Positions 8,403 to 17,080 of a stretch of 64,000 nt of DNA are shown piece after piece (the first letter of the stretch is position 1; each line of letters starts with the position of its first letter). The stretch is from VRUE01 sp963824705 (lineage in GTDB: Bacteria > Actinomycetota > Thermoleophilia > Solirubrobacterales > 70-9). Location of the stretch: positions 1,364,001-1,428,000 of the forward strand of contig CAWGQE010000003.1 of the NCBI GenBank assembly GCA_963824705.1, in the 5' to 3' direction. Below the pieces are notes generated by a model, which was not told the origin of the DNA, made no database searches, and saw only the letters and a list, made by a program, of their open reading frames with translations. The translations under genes were made by a program, and so were the position numbers.

Positions 8403-8544
8403 CGGGAGGCGGTGTGCCTCTCCGGGAATGTCGCGAAGCGGCGAAATGCAATCTGTCAATTGCGCGACGCAGTCGCGCTCAAACATCGTCGCGGAGCGCG
8501 AAGCGCGAGCGACCCCAATTCCCGGAGAGGCGCACCGCCTCCCG
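8403..8544 (+). repeat. Long hairpin element, family 1, copy A
   Basis: Arms 8403-8429 and 8518-8544 (27 nt each) match in 26 of 27 positions and enclose an 88-nt core (8430-8517). The core contains a perfect GCGCGAC-GCA-GTCGCGC hairpin. It aligns without gaps to the core of the copy at 44303-44444 at about 71 of 88 bases, while the arms of the two copies differ in sequence yet each remains self-complementary. It fills the gap between the convergent cupin and ilvC genes. Confidence 0.85.
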
Positions 8545-8557
8545 TCCTACCGCCGAC

Positions 8558-9562
8558 TTAGAACTCTTGGTCGATCCAAGGCATCATGTCGCGCAGCTCG
8601 CCGCCGACCTCCTCGACTTCGTGCTTGGCGCCCTCCTCGCGCATGCGGGCGAGGTTCTCGCCGCCGGCGCGGTTCTCCGCGATCCACTCCTTGGCGAACT
8701 CGCCCGACTGGATCTCACCGAGGATCTGCTTCATTGCCGCCCGCGACTCCTCGCCGATGACGCGTTTGCCACGGGTCATGTCGCCGTACTCGGCGGTGTT
8801 GGAGATCGAGTAGCGCATCCCCTGGATCCCCTTCTCGTACATCAGGTCGGCGATCAGCTTGAGCTCGTGCAGGCACTCGAAGTAGGCGAGGCGCGGGTCG
8901 TACCCCGCCTCGACCAAAGTCTCGTAGCCGGCGCGGACCAGCTCGGAGGCGCCGCCGCAGAGGACCGCCTGCTCGCCGAAGAGGTCGGTCTCGCACTCGT
9001 CCTTGAAGGTCGTCTCGATGATCGCCGCGCGGCCGCCGCCGATTCCCGCCGCGTAGGCGAGGACGAGGTCGTGGGCGTTCCCGGTCGCGTCCTGGTGGAC
9101 GGCCATCAGGCAGGGCACGCCGTGGCCTTCCTCGTACTGGCGGCGCACCAAGTGGCCCGGTCCCTTGGGGGCGACCATGCCGATGTCGACGCCCGGCGGG
9201 GGGACGATCTGCTCGAAGTGGATCGCGAAGCCGTGGGCAAAGAGGAGCAGGTTGCCGGGGGCGATCCCGTCGGAGATCTCCGCCTCCCAGACCTCAGCCT
9301 GTTTCTCGTCGGGCAGCAGCACCATGACGAGGTCACCGCGGCTTGCCGCATCGGCGATGCCAAGCACCTCGAGCCCCGCTCCTTCGGCCTTGGCGCGACT
9401 GGAGGAGTCGGGCCGCAGGCCGACGACGACGTCGACGCCGGAGTCCTTCAGGTTCAGCGCGTGGGCGTGGCCCTGGGAGCCGTAGCCGAGGATGGCGACG
9501 GTCTTCCCCTCGAGCTTCGAGAGGTCGGCGTCCTTGTCGTAGAAGATGTCGTCGGTTTTCAT
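8558..9562 (-). CDS. ilvC: Ketol-acid reductoisomerase (class I)
   Basis: An NADPH-dependent isomeroreductase of valine, isoleucine and leucine synthesis. It is 334 aa, the class I length. The Rossmann motif GYGSQGHAHALNLKDSG is at residues 26-42, and the phosphate-binding RPDSSSRAK loop is consistent with NADPH use. The catalytic VAPKGPGH, the metal-binding DLFGEQAVLCGG and a C-terminal knotted helical domain follow. ATG 9562 is the family start. It begins 11 bp after the menE stop, so menE and ilvC are probably co-transcribed, an uncommon pairing. The related ilvBN genes lie 7.5 kb away on the same strand. Confidence 0.97.
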   Translation of the reverse strand: MKTDDIFYDKDADLSKLEGKTVAILGYGSQGHAHALNLKDSGVDVVVGLRPDSSSRAKAEGAGLEVLGIADAASRGDLVMVLLPDEKQAEVWEAEISDGIAPGNLLLFAHGFAIHFEQIVPPPGVDIGMVAPKGPGHLVRRQYEEGHGVPCLMAVHQDATGNAHDLVLAYAAGIGGGRAAIIETTFKDECETDLFGEQAVLCGGASELVRAGYETLVEAGYDPRLAYFECLHELKLIADLMYEKGIQGMRYSISNTAEYGDMTRGKRVIGEESRAAMKQILGEIQSGEFAKEWIAENRAGGENLARMREEGAKHEVEEVGGELRDMMPWIDQEF

Positions 9563-9573
9563 GGCTGCGGAGG

Positions 9574-10899
9574 CTAACGGAGGGCGCGTCGCAGCAGCTT
9601 GCCCGAGGGCGTGCGCGGCAGCGCCGCGGCCAGCTCGACCCGCTTGGGCACCTTGAACCCCGCGAGCGACTCGGCACAGTGGCGGCGCAACTCGTCGGGG
9701 GTCGTCGCCGAGCCGTCCCGCAGGACGACCACCGCCGTCACCGCCTGCTGCCACTCGGGGTCCTCGCGGCCGACCACCGCCGCGTCGGCGACTTCCGGAT
9801 GGCGCAGCAGCACCTGCTCGACTTCGGCGGGGACGACGTTCTCGCCGCCGCTGACGATCATGTCGTCGATCCGGTCTTCGACGTAGAGGAAGCCCTCCTC
9901 GTCGATCCGCCCGAGATCGCCGGTGTGCAGCCAGCCGTCAGAGTCGACCCGGCTTGGTGCAATGGTCGGGCCCTGGACGAGGATCTCGCCGTCGCGGATC
10001 CGCAGGTGGGTCGTGAGCAGCGGGCGGCCGGCGGAGCCGAGCTTGCGCTGCGCTTCTGTCGGGGAGAGCGTCGTCACCTGCGAGCAGGCCTCGGTCAGGC
10101 CGTAGGTCTGGACCACCGTGGCGCCGCGAGCGACCGCCTCTTCGAGCGGCTCCTCGGGGACCGGTCCGCCGCCGATCAGGATCGCGCGTGGGCCGGAGAG
10201 GTCGGCGCCTGCCTCGAGCAGCCGGGTCAGCATCGTCGTCACCAGAGAGACGACCGAGATCCGGTCCTCCTGCAGCGCGGCGGCCACCCTGTCGACGTCG
10301 AAGCCGTCGTGCAGGACGGCGGTGGTGCCATAGATCACCGAGCGCATTGCGATGCTGAGCCCCGAGATATGGCTGAGCGGCAGGCAGCAAAGCCAGCGAT
10401 CGGTCGGCTCGACGCCGATGTTGAAGCCGGAGCCGACCGCGCTCCAGAGGAAGTTGCCGTAGGTCAGCTCGACCGGGTCGGGCGTGCCGGTGCTGCCGCT
10501 GGTCAGCACCCGGCAGCAGGGCGCGTCCATGTCGTGCTCGCCGAGCAACGGCAGGTCGGCCTCGGTCTGGGTCAGCTCGCCGGGATCGCTGAGATCGACC
10601 GTGGGCTCCTCGGCGTCGATCACCGCGGCTCGCTCCGCCGCGGTCAGGCGTGGGCTGAGCGGCAGCAGCACGGCCCCGACCTTCATCAGCGCGTGGACGA
10701 GGACCACCTGCTCGCGGCGCGGCTCCATCGTCAGCGCGGCGGTCGAGCCGCGGCGGACGCCGTGCGCCTCGAGCCGCCGCGCGACCCAGGTCGCCTCCGC
10801 CTCGAGCTCGGCGTAGGTCACCGCGGACCCGTCGGCGATCAGCGCGACGCGGTCGGGGCAGCTTTGGGATCTCTGGGCGAGCCAGTCGTCGAGCTTCAT
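9574..10899 (-). CDS. menE: o-Succinylbenzoate-CoA ligase
   Basis: An acyl-adenylating enzyme activating o-succinylbenzoate with CoA for menaquinone synthesis. It is 441 aa, short as MenE usually is. The P-loop TSGSTGTP is at 133-140, then YGLTEACS, DGWLHTGDLG and the C-terminal lysine region PSGKLLRR. Specificity is inferred from the adjoining men genes. The ATG at 10897-10899 is only 24 bp from the divergent menB ATG, so each promoter must lie partly in the other gene or act on a nearly leaderless message. The stop is 11 bp before ilvC. Confidence 0.9.
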   Translation of the reverse strand: MKLDDWLAQRSQSCPDRVALIADGSAVTYAELEAEATWVARRLEAHGVRRGSTAALTMEPRREQVVLVHALMKVGAVLLPLSPRLTAAERAAVIDAEEPTVDLSDPGELTQTEADLPLLGEHDMDAPCCRVLTSGSTGTPDPVELTYGNFLWSAVGSGFNIGVEPTDRWLCCLPLSHISGLSIAMRSVIYGTTAVLHDGFDVDRVAAALQEDRISVVSLVTTMLTRLLEAGADLSGPRAILIGGGPVPEEPLEEAVARGATVVQTYGLTEACSQVTTLSPTEAQRKLGSAGRPLLTTHLRIRDGEILVQGPTIAPSRVDSDGWLHTGDLGRIDEEGFLYVEDRIDDMIVSGGENVVPAEVEQVLLRHPEVADAAVVGREDPEWQQAVTAVVVLRDGSATTPDELRRHCAESLAGFKVPKRVELAAALPRTPSGKLLRRALR

Positions 10900-10923
10900 C
10901 GAGGCCGGGATATCGTGCCCATC

Positions 10924-11790
10924 ATGCCGAAACGACACAAGGACGCCCTGCCCGATGAGGATCTCTATGCGCCGATCGAGTGGCGCGCCGCCGGCGAGTA
11001 CGACGACATCCGCTACGAGAAGGCCGACGGGATCGCCAAGATCACGATCGACCGGCCCGAGGTCCTGAACGCTTTCCGGCCGCAGACGCTGATCGAGGTC
11101 TCCGCCGCGATGGAGCTGGCCCGCGAGGACACCGAGGTCGGTGTGGTCATCCTCACCGGGGAGGGTCAGAAGGCGTTCTGCTCGGGTGGCGACCAGACGG
11201 TCCGCGGCGACACCGGCTACGTGGCCGAGGGCACCTCGCTCGGCCGCTTCCACGTCACCGACCTGCAGGTGCAGATGCGGCGGCTGCCGAAGCCGGTCGT
11301 GGCGATGGTGGCCGGCTACGCGATCGGCGGCGGCCACGTCCTGCACGTCTGCTGCGACCTGACGATCGCCGCCGACAACGCCTGCTTCGGGCAGACCGGA
11401 CCGCGGGTCGGGTCCTGGGACGGCGGCTTCGGCGCCTCGCTGCTCCGCGACCTCGTCGGGACCAAGAAGGCGAAGGAGTTCTGGCTGCTCTGCCGCCAGT
11501 ACGACGCCGAGGAGGCTTTGGAGATGGGCCTCTGCAACGCGATCTTCCCGGTCGCCGAGCTGGAGCGGGAGACGGTCGCCTGGTGCCGGGAGATGCTCGC
11601 GCTCTCGCCCTTCGCCCTGCGTCTGGTCAAGGCCAGCTTCAACGCGCATGAGGACGGCTACGCGGGGATCCAGCAGCTGGCCCACGACACCAACCTGCTC
11701 TTCTACGGCAGCGAGGAGGCTCGTGAGGGCCGCGAGTCGTTCAAGGAGAAGCGCCGGCCCGACTTCTCCAAGTTCCCGAGGCGCCCATGA
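10924..11790 (+). CDS. menB: 1,4-Dihydroxy-2-naphthoyl-CoA synthase
   Basis: A crotonase-fold enzyme closing the second ring of the naphthoquinone. It is 288 aa. The diagnostic QTGPRVGSWDGGFGAS is at residues 157-172. The glycine in QTGP, rather than an acid, matches the type I, bicarbonate-dependent MenB class; this is inferred from the family, and mycobacterial MenB is type II. The stop overlaps the menA start in ATGA (11787-11790). It is first in a plus-strand menB-menA-menC-menD run. Confidence 0.95.
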   Translation: MPKRHKDALPDEDLYAPIEWRAAGEYDDIRYEKADGIAKITIDRPEVLNAFRPQTLIEVSAAMELAREDTEVGVVILTGEGQKAFCSGGDQTVRGDTGYVAEGTSLGRFHVTDLQVQMRRLPKPVVAMVAGYAIGGGHVLHVCCDLTIAADNACFGQTGPRVGSWDGGFGASLLRDLVGTKKAKEFWLLCRQYDAEEALEMGLCNAIFPVAELERETVAWCREMLALSPFALRLVKASFNAHEDGYAGIQQLAHDTNLLFYGSEEAREGRESFKEKRRPDFSKFPRRP

Positions 11791-12668
11791 GGATCTGGCT
11801 GATGGCGGCGCGGCCGCGGACCCTGCCCGCGGCGATCGCGCCGGTCTTCGTCGGTACCGCCGCCGCGGTCGAGTGGGCCGGTCGGCTGCCGCGGGTCGGC
11901 GCCTTCATTGCCGCGCTCGTCGGCTCGATCTTCATCCAGATCGGGACGAACTTGGCCAACGACTACTCCGACGCCAAGCGCGGTGCCGACACCGTCGACC
12001 GGCTGGGGCCGGTGCGGGTTACCTCGGCGGGCCTCGTCACGCCGCAGCGCGTGCTCGTCGCCACCTGGGTCGCCTTCGGCGTCGCGATCGCCTGCGGCAT
12101 CTACCTGACGGCCGTCGCCGGGCTCGTGATCCTCTTGATCGGCGCCTTCTCGATCGCCGCCGGAGTCCTCTACACCGGTGGCCCGCGCCCCTACGGCTAC
12201 GCCGGCCTCGGCGAGGTCTTCGTCTTCCTCTTCTTCGGCCTCGTCGCCGTCAACGGCTCCTACTACGTCCAGGTCGAGCAGCTCGACGCGCTGCCGCTCG
12301 GGCTCTCGATCGCGGTCGGCTTCCTCGCCACGGCGATCCTCGTCGTCAACAACGTGCGCGACCTCGAGACCGATCGCCGGGCCGGAAAGAACACGCTCGC
12401 GGTGCGCATGGGCCGCAGCAACGCCGTGGCGCTCTACCGCCTGCTGGTGCTCGGAGCCTTCGTGGTGCTGCCGATCGCCCTGGTCGCCGGCAGCGCCAGC
12501 CCTCTGCCGTTGATCGCCTTCCTCTCCCTGCCGATGGCGATCAAACCGCTGCGAGCGATGAGCAACCGCACTGACGGCCCGTCGCTGAATGCAGCCTTGG
12601 CCGGCACCGGCGCCCTGCTGGGCGTCTTCAGCCTGCTGGTCTCGATCGGCCTGTTGATCGCGGCGTAG
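11787..12668 (+). CDS. menA: 1,4-Dihydroxy-2-naphthoate polyprenyltransferase
   Basis: A UbiA-superfamily membrane prenyltransferase attaching the isoprenoid tail to dihydroxynaphthoate. It is 293 aa with about eight or nine helices. The first Asp-rich motif NDYSDAKRGADT is at 58-69 and the second, NNVRDLETDRRAGK, at about 189-202; both bind Mg-diphosphate. It overlaps menB by 4 bp, indicating translational coupling, and is followed 10 bp later by menC. Confidence 0.96.
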   Translation: MRIWLMAARPRTLPAAIAPVFVGTAAAVEWAGRLPRVGAFIAALVGSIFIQIGTNLANDYSDAKRGADTVDRLGPVRVTSAGLVTPQRVLVATWVAFGVAIACGIYLTAVAGLVILLIGAFSIAAGVLYTGGPRPYGYAGLGEVFVFLFFGLVAVNGSYYVQVEQLDALPLGLSIAVGFLATAILVVNNVRDLETDRRAGKNTLAVRMGRSNAVALYRLLVLGAFVVLPIALVAGSASPLPLIAFLSLPMAIKPLRAMSNRTDGPSLNAALAGTGALLGVFSLLVSIGLLIAA

Positions 12669-12678
12669 TCTCTCCCCC

Positions 12679-13743
12679 ATGCGCATCGCCTCCGTTGAGG
12701 TTGTCCCCTACGCGCTTCCCTTCCGCGAGCCGTACGTGACCGCGGCCGGCAGCCTGACGCGGCGCGAGATGGTGCTGCTGCGGCTCCGCTCGGAGGATGG
12801 CCTCGTGGGGCTGGGCGAAGCGGTGCCGCTCGCGCTGCGCGGCGGCACCGCGCTTGCGACGGTCGTGGCGGAGCTCGAGCGGTTGGGTGGGCAGGAGACT
12901 CTCGACGAGCCGACCCTGCGGAACGATGTGCCGACCCTCTCGGCTCCGGCTCGCTGCGCGGCGCTGACCGCGTTGCTGGACCTGCGCGGGAAGCGGGCCG
13001 CGGCGGAAGAAAGAGTGAGCGCGGGGCCCTCTCCCCCCGTTCGCTGCAACGCGACGCTGACCGCGGGCGACCCGGCAATGGTCGTCTCAGCCGCTGAAAG
13101 CTGGGCGGCCGACGGCTTCTCCACCTTCAAGCTAAAGCTCGGCACTGGCGACGATGCCGCGCAGGTGCGGGCGGTGCGTGAGGCACTCGGCCCGCGGGCC
13201 CAGATTCGCGTCGATGCCAACGGCGCCTGGGATGTCGAGGCAGCGAAGCAGACACTGAGCGAACTCGAGCCCTATGAGATCGAGCTTGCCGAGCAGCCCG
13301 TCGGGACGCTGGAGGAGGCGATGGAGGTGGCCAGGTCGACTTCGATCCCCCTCGCCGGCGACGAGAGCATCGAGAGCCGCGCCGACGCGGAACGCGCCGT
13401 TGCCATGGAGGCCTGTCGGATGACCGGCGTCAAGCTCTCAAAGGTCGGCGGGCCGGAGTCGGCGGTCGAGATCGCCGAGGTCCTCCCCGCCTACCTCTCG
13501 AGTGCCCTGGACGGCCCGGTGGGGATCGCCGCGGCGGCACAGGTGGCGGCAACCCTCGACGCGGCGGGCGGCGGCGGAATAGATCTGGCTCACGGCCTCG
13601 CCACCCAGCGACTCTTCGCCTCGACGATCGCCGCCGTCGAGTGCAGGCTAGAGGGCGACATGCTCCACCTGCCCGACGGCCCGGGCCTCGGCGTCGAGAT
13701 CGACGAGATGGCACTCGCCGCCCACCGCCTCGACGCCAGATGA
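12679..13743 (+). CDS. menC: o-Succinylbenzoate synthase
   Basis: An enolase-superfamily dehydratase converting SHCHC to o-succinylbenzoate. It is 354 aa. Catalytic features: KLKLG (about 150, Lys pair), metal ligands in RVDANG (about 176), LAEQP (about 202) and GDES (about 230), and the second catalytic lysine in GVKLSKVGG (about 254). A short Glu/Arg/Ser/Pro-rich linker near residue 110-118 varies from the family. Dipeptide epimerases share this fold, but the men context decides the call. The stop codon lies inside a terminator-like hairpin (13740-13782). Confidence 0.92.
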   Translation: MRIASVEVVPYALPFREPYVTAAGSLTRREMVLLRLRSEDGLVGLGEAVPLALRGGTALATVVAELERLGGQETLDEPTLRNDVPTLSAPARCAALTALLDLRGKRAAAEERVSAGPSPPVRCNATLTAGDPAMVVSAAESWAADGFSTFKLKLGTGDDAAQVRAVREALGPRAQIRVDANGAWDVEAAKQTLSELEPYEIELAEQPVGTLEEAMEVARSTSIPLAGDESIESRADAERAVAMEACRMTGVKLSKVGGPESAVEIAEVLPAYLSSALDGPVGIAAAAQVAATLDAAGGGGIDLAHGLATQRLFASTIAAVECRLEGDMLHLPDGPGLGVEIDEMALAAHRLDAR

Positions 13744-13782
13744 AGGATTTGAGCCCCTCCAGGGGACTCAATGCTTCATTTT
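13740..13782 (+). terminator. Hairpin with T-run after menC
   Basis: Imperfect arms 13740-13758 and 13761-13779 are followed by TTTT and begin on the menC stop codon. It resembles an intrinsic terminator, although menD follows 26 bp later. It may therefore attenuate rather than end transcription into menD. Confidence 0.55.
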
Positions 13783-13807
13783 GCGTCGCTGATCTAGGTT
13801 CCTGACG

Positions 13808-15553
13808 ATGGATTCGACCAATCGCAACACGGCCATCGCCTCGGCCTTCGCCGAGGAGCTGGCTCGCTGCGGGCTCCGCCACGCGGTCCTTTCCCCCGGC
13901 TCGCGTTCGACTCCGCTTGCCCTGGCCCTCTGGCGGCAGCCGGAGATCGAGACCGCGGTGATCGTCGATGAGCGCTCCGCGGCTTTCTTCGCCCTGGGTG
14001 CCGCCCAGGCGGGCGGTGCTCCAGTCGCGATCCTCTGCACCTCCGGCACCGCGGCCGCCAACTACCACCCGGCTGTATGCGAGGCCGACCATGCCGCCGT
14101 TCCCCTGTTGGTTTTGACCGCCGACCGACCGCCGGAGCTGCGCGGGATCGGCGCCGGCCAGGCGCTCGACCAGCTCAAGCTCTACGGCGAATCGGTGCGC
14201 TGGTTCTGCGATGTCGGCACCCACGACGCCGACGACGACGGCTTGCTCCACTATCGGGCGACCGCCTGTCGCGCCTTCGCCGCGGCGCGGGGCGAGCAGC
14301 GCCCGGGGCCGGTCCACCTCAACTTCGCCTTTCGCGAGCCGTTGGCTCCGCTTCCCGCAGACGGCGTGGTGACCGCCACCGATCCGCTCGCGCTGACCGG
14401 CCGCGACGATCACCCACTGACCGCGGTCACGCCGATCGACATGGAGCCCTCGCAATTCCTGCTCGATGAGGTGGCGAAACACATCGCCGAGGCCGACATC
14501 GGCGTGATCGTCGCCGGTCGCCAGCTCGACCCGGAGCTGCGCGAGCCCCTCGCTCACCTCGCCCGCGTCGCCGGCTTTCCGATCCTTGCCGAGCCGACCT
14601 CGCAGCTGCGCCGCGGCCCGCACGACCGCTCCCTCGTCATCACCGCCTACGACCTGCTGCTGCGCGACGAGCGCTTCCGCGAGACCGCCTCGCCGGACCT
14701 CGTGCTGCGCTTCGGCGAGATGCCGACCAGCAAGCCGCTGCGCTCCTGGCTGGCCGAGTCCGGCGCCGATCAGATCGTCGTCGACCCGCTTGGCGACTGG
14801 AACGAGCCGACGCGCCGGGCTGCAGCGCTGCTTCGTGCAGACCCGACCGAGCTTGCATCCGGCTGGGCGGCGCGCCTCGGCGAGGATCGCCCGGCGCCGG
14901 CGATGTGGCTGCAGGCGGAGCGCTCTGCCCGGGAGGCGATAGAGACGGAGCTCGGCGCTATCGACGCTCTGACCGAGCCCGGTCTGCAGCTTGCGCTCGG
15001 CGGCGCCTACAGCGACGGCGAGCTCGTCTACACGGCCTCGAGCATGCCGATCCGCGACCAGGAGACTTTTCTGCCGATCGGCGAGGCCGACATCACCTTC
15101 CTCTGCAATCGCGGCACCAACGGGATCGACGGCCTGATCTCCTCGGGCATCGGCGCAGCCCACGCGACCGGCAAGCCGACCACGATCGTCACCGGCGACC
15201 TCGGCCTCCTGCACGACATAGGCGGCCTGGCGTCACTGCGCGACGTCTCGACGCCCGTGCGAATCGTCGTCATCGACAACGACGGCGGCGGCATCTTCCA
15301 CTTCCTGCCGCAAGAGCAAGCGCTGGAGAGCGAAGAGTTCGAAGCCCTCCTCGGCACCCCGCGCGGTGTGAGCGTCGCCAAGGCGGCAGCCCTCTTCGAC
15401 CTCCCCCACCGGAAGCTGAAGTCACTTGACGAACTACCTGAAGCACTCGCCGCGGGCACCGGTTTGATCGAGGTCAAAACCAACCGCCAAGCCAACGCAG
15501 CTCTACATCGCAAGCTCTCCGAACGCGTTGCTGCCGCTCTAGCCGACCTGTAG
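13808..15553 (+). CDS. menD: SEPHCHC synthase
   Basis: A ThDP-dependent enzyme adding the succinic semialdehyde unit from 2-oxoglutarate to isochorismate. It is 581 aa. N-terminal features are LSPGSRSTPLALAL and the catalytic Glu in VDERSAAFFALG; the C-terminal ThDP/Mg site reads GDLGLLHDIGG with the asparagine-containing IDNDGGGIFHFLP. It is last of the plus-strand men run and possibly has its own promoter, given the terminator-like hairpin before it. It is convergent with menF, with a 31-nt-arm inverted repeat between them. Confidence 0.96.
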   Translation: MDSTNRNTAIASAFAEELARCGLRHAVLSPGSRSTPLALALWRQPEIETAVIVDERSAAFFALGAAQAGGAPVAILCTSGTAAANYHPAVCEADHAAVPLLVLTADRPPELRGIGAGQALDQLKLYGESVRWFCDVGTHDADDDGLLHYRATACRAFAAARGEQRPGPVHLNFAFREPLAPLPADGVVTATDPLALTGRDDHPLTAVTPIDMEPSQFLLDEVAKHIAEADIGVIVAGRQLDPELREPLAHLARVAGFPILAEPTSQLRRGPHDRSLVITAYDLLLRDERFRETASPDLVLRFGEMPTSKPLRSWLAESGADQIVVDPLGDWNEPTRRAAALLRADPTELASGWAARLGEDRPAPAMWLQAERSAREAIETELGAIDALTEPGLQLALGGAYSDGELVYTASSMPIRDQETFLPIGEADITFLCNRGTNGIDGLISSGIGAAHATGKPTTIVTGDLGLLHDIGGLASLRDVSTPVRIVVIDNDGGGIFHFLPQEQALESEEFEALLGTPRGVSVAKAAALFDLPHRKLKSLDELPEALAAGTGLIEVKTNRQANAALHRKLSERVAAALADL

Positions 15554-15561
15554 CTCCGATC

Positions 15562-15669
15562 GGGAGGCATCGGGTGAGCCTCTCCACGAGGCTCACGGAC
15601 CCGCGTCCGAACCCTTGCCCGCAATCAGCTGCGCGACGGCCTCGGGGAGAGGCTCACCCGATGCCTCCC
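15562..15669. repeat. Long inverted repeat between menD and menF
   Basis: Arms 15562-15592 and 15639-15669 pair in 30 of 31 positions (the outer 24 bp are perfect) around a 46-nt loop. The loop contains a CGGAC-CCGC-GTCCG hairpin. It fills the gap between two convergent genes and may end transcription from both sides. I find no sequence similarity to the cores of the other long hairpins in the window. Confidence 0.85.
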
Positions 15670-15679
15670 CCGCGCCCGC

Positions 15680-17080
15680 CTACTCCGCGACGAGGGGCAA
15701 CAACGCCTGCAGCTTCACCTCGGTCTCAGCCAACTCAGCCGCGGGGTCCGAACCGGCCACCACGCCCACGCCGGCAAACAGGCGCGCCTCGCGATCGCGG
15801 AGCAGGGCGCTGCGCAGGGCCACGCAGAACTCGCCGTCCTCAGTGGCGTCCATCCAGCCGACCGGGGCTGCGTACCAACCGCGGTCCATCTGCTCCAGGT
15901 CGGCGATCGTGTCCGCGGCGCCGGGCCAGGGCTCGCCACCGACCGCCGGGGTCGGGTGAAGCATTCCCGCCAGCTCGACCGCCGAGCGCGGTTCGGCGAG
16001 CTGGGCGATCACCGGCGTCGCCAGGTGTTGGATGTTGGCGATCTTGATCACCTCCGGCTCCGGCGCGGTCTGCACCCAGACCGCGTGCGGACGCAGCTTG
16101 CGGACGATGCGCTCGGCGACGATGCGCTGCTCGCGACGGTTCTTGTCGCTGCGCAACAATTGCTCGCCGAGGTGGTCGTCAACCGCGGGGTCTGAGCTGC
16201 GGCGCGTAGAGCCCGCCAGCGCCACGGTCGAAGCGCCGGCGCCCGAGCGCCGGATCAGCAACTCTGGAGTCGCGCCGAGAAAGGCCGCCTCCGGCGTCCC
16301 GCGGCAAAAGCAGAAACAGGAGGGGAACTGCTCACGCAGGGCGCCGAAGACAGCTGCCGGGTCGTGGGCCGCCGCCGCCTCAACCGTCACCTCGCGGGCG
16401 AGCACGACCTTGCTCATCTCACCCCGGTCGATCCGCTCTGTAGCGGCAGTGACGGCCGCTTCGAAGTCGCCGGGGGGGCGCACGCTGCGAATCTCGGGGC
16501 GACCGGTCGGGTGCGGATCGAGCATCGGCAGGGGGTCCGCCCGCAGACCGGCGAGCCGCGCCGCGACCCGCTCGACAGGCCCCACCGCGTCGTCGCCAGG
16601 AGAGACGACGACGTTGGCGGTTAAAAAGCACTTGCCGCCGCTGTTGCAAAGCGAGAGCTCAGGCAGGATCAGCGAGGCTGGCGCGAACGAGGCCCAGGCC
16701 GAGGATGCTGCGCCGTCCGGGTCGAACGCGAAACCGCCCGTCCAGACCGGCCCGGTACCCGACGGGAGCCCGGGCGGCTCGTCCAGCACCGCACCCTCGT
16801 TCAGCCGCAGGCACTCGCGGGCCACATCGCCGAAACGCCCATGGCCGCGCGAGCTCGCCTCGTGGGCAACGCCCATCGCCGCCAGCGCGAACCCCCGATC
16901 CGGCTGCTCCCAGCAGAACCAATGGTCGGAGGCCAGGCGCGAGGCGAAGACGGCGGCACAGGGGTCGACTCCTTCGACCGGCACCGTGGCGCTGACCAGG
17001 GCGCGCCGGGCGCGTTCGGCTGCCCGCTCCGCGCCGTCGCGCAGCAGGCTTTGCAGCTGGCTAGTCGCCGCCCCGAGCAA
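15680..17080 (-). CDS. menF: Isochorismate synthase
   Basis: A chorismate-utilising enzyme making isochorismate, the entry point to menaquinone. It is 466 aa. The C-terminal chorismate-binding domain (about 200-466) shows KVVLAREV, a Ser/Thr-rich STRR segment, EHxVVAE-like EQRIVAERI and the terminal FAGVGVVAGSDPAAELAETEVK. Isochorismate synthase rather than anthranilate synthase is inferred from the men neighbours. The start used is TTG at 17080, overlapping the ilvN end by 20 bp. A shorter internal start is possible because the first 30 residues are weakly conserved. Confidence 0.9.
   Translation of the reverse strand: MLGAATSQLQSLLRDGAERAAERARRALVSATVPVEGVDPCAAVFASRLASDHWFCWEQPDRGFALAAMGVAHEASSRGHGRFGDVARECLRLNEGAVLDEPPGLPSGTGPVWTGGFAFDPDGAASSAWASFAPASLILPELSLCNSGGKCFLTANVVVSPGDDAVGPVERVAARLAGLRADPLPMLDPHPTGRPEIRSVRPPGDFEAAVTAATERIDRGEMSKVVLAREVTVEAAAAHDPAAVFGALREQFPSCFCFCRGTPEAAFLGATPELLIRRSGAGASTVALAGSTRRSSDPAVDDHLGEQLLRSDKNRREQRIVAERIVRKLRPHAVWVQTAPEPEVIKIANIQHLATPVIAQLAEPRSAVELAGMLHPTPAVGGEPWPGAADTIADLEQMDRGWYAAPVGWMDATEDGEFCVALRSALLRDREARLFAGVGVVAGSDPAAELAETEVKLQALLPLVAE

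Noticed and set aside
8430..8517. Repeat core considered as a CRISPR repeat or tRNA-like RNA
   Set aside because: Only two full copies 36 kb apart, no spacers or cas genes, and no cloverleaf.
13011..13045. GC-rich linker in menC suspected as another palindromic insert
   Set aside because: No self-complementary arms beyond 5 bp; it is treated as a variable loop.
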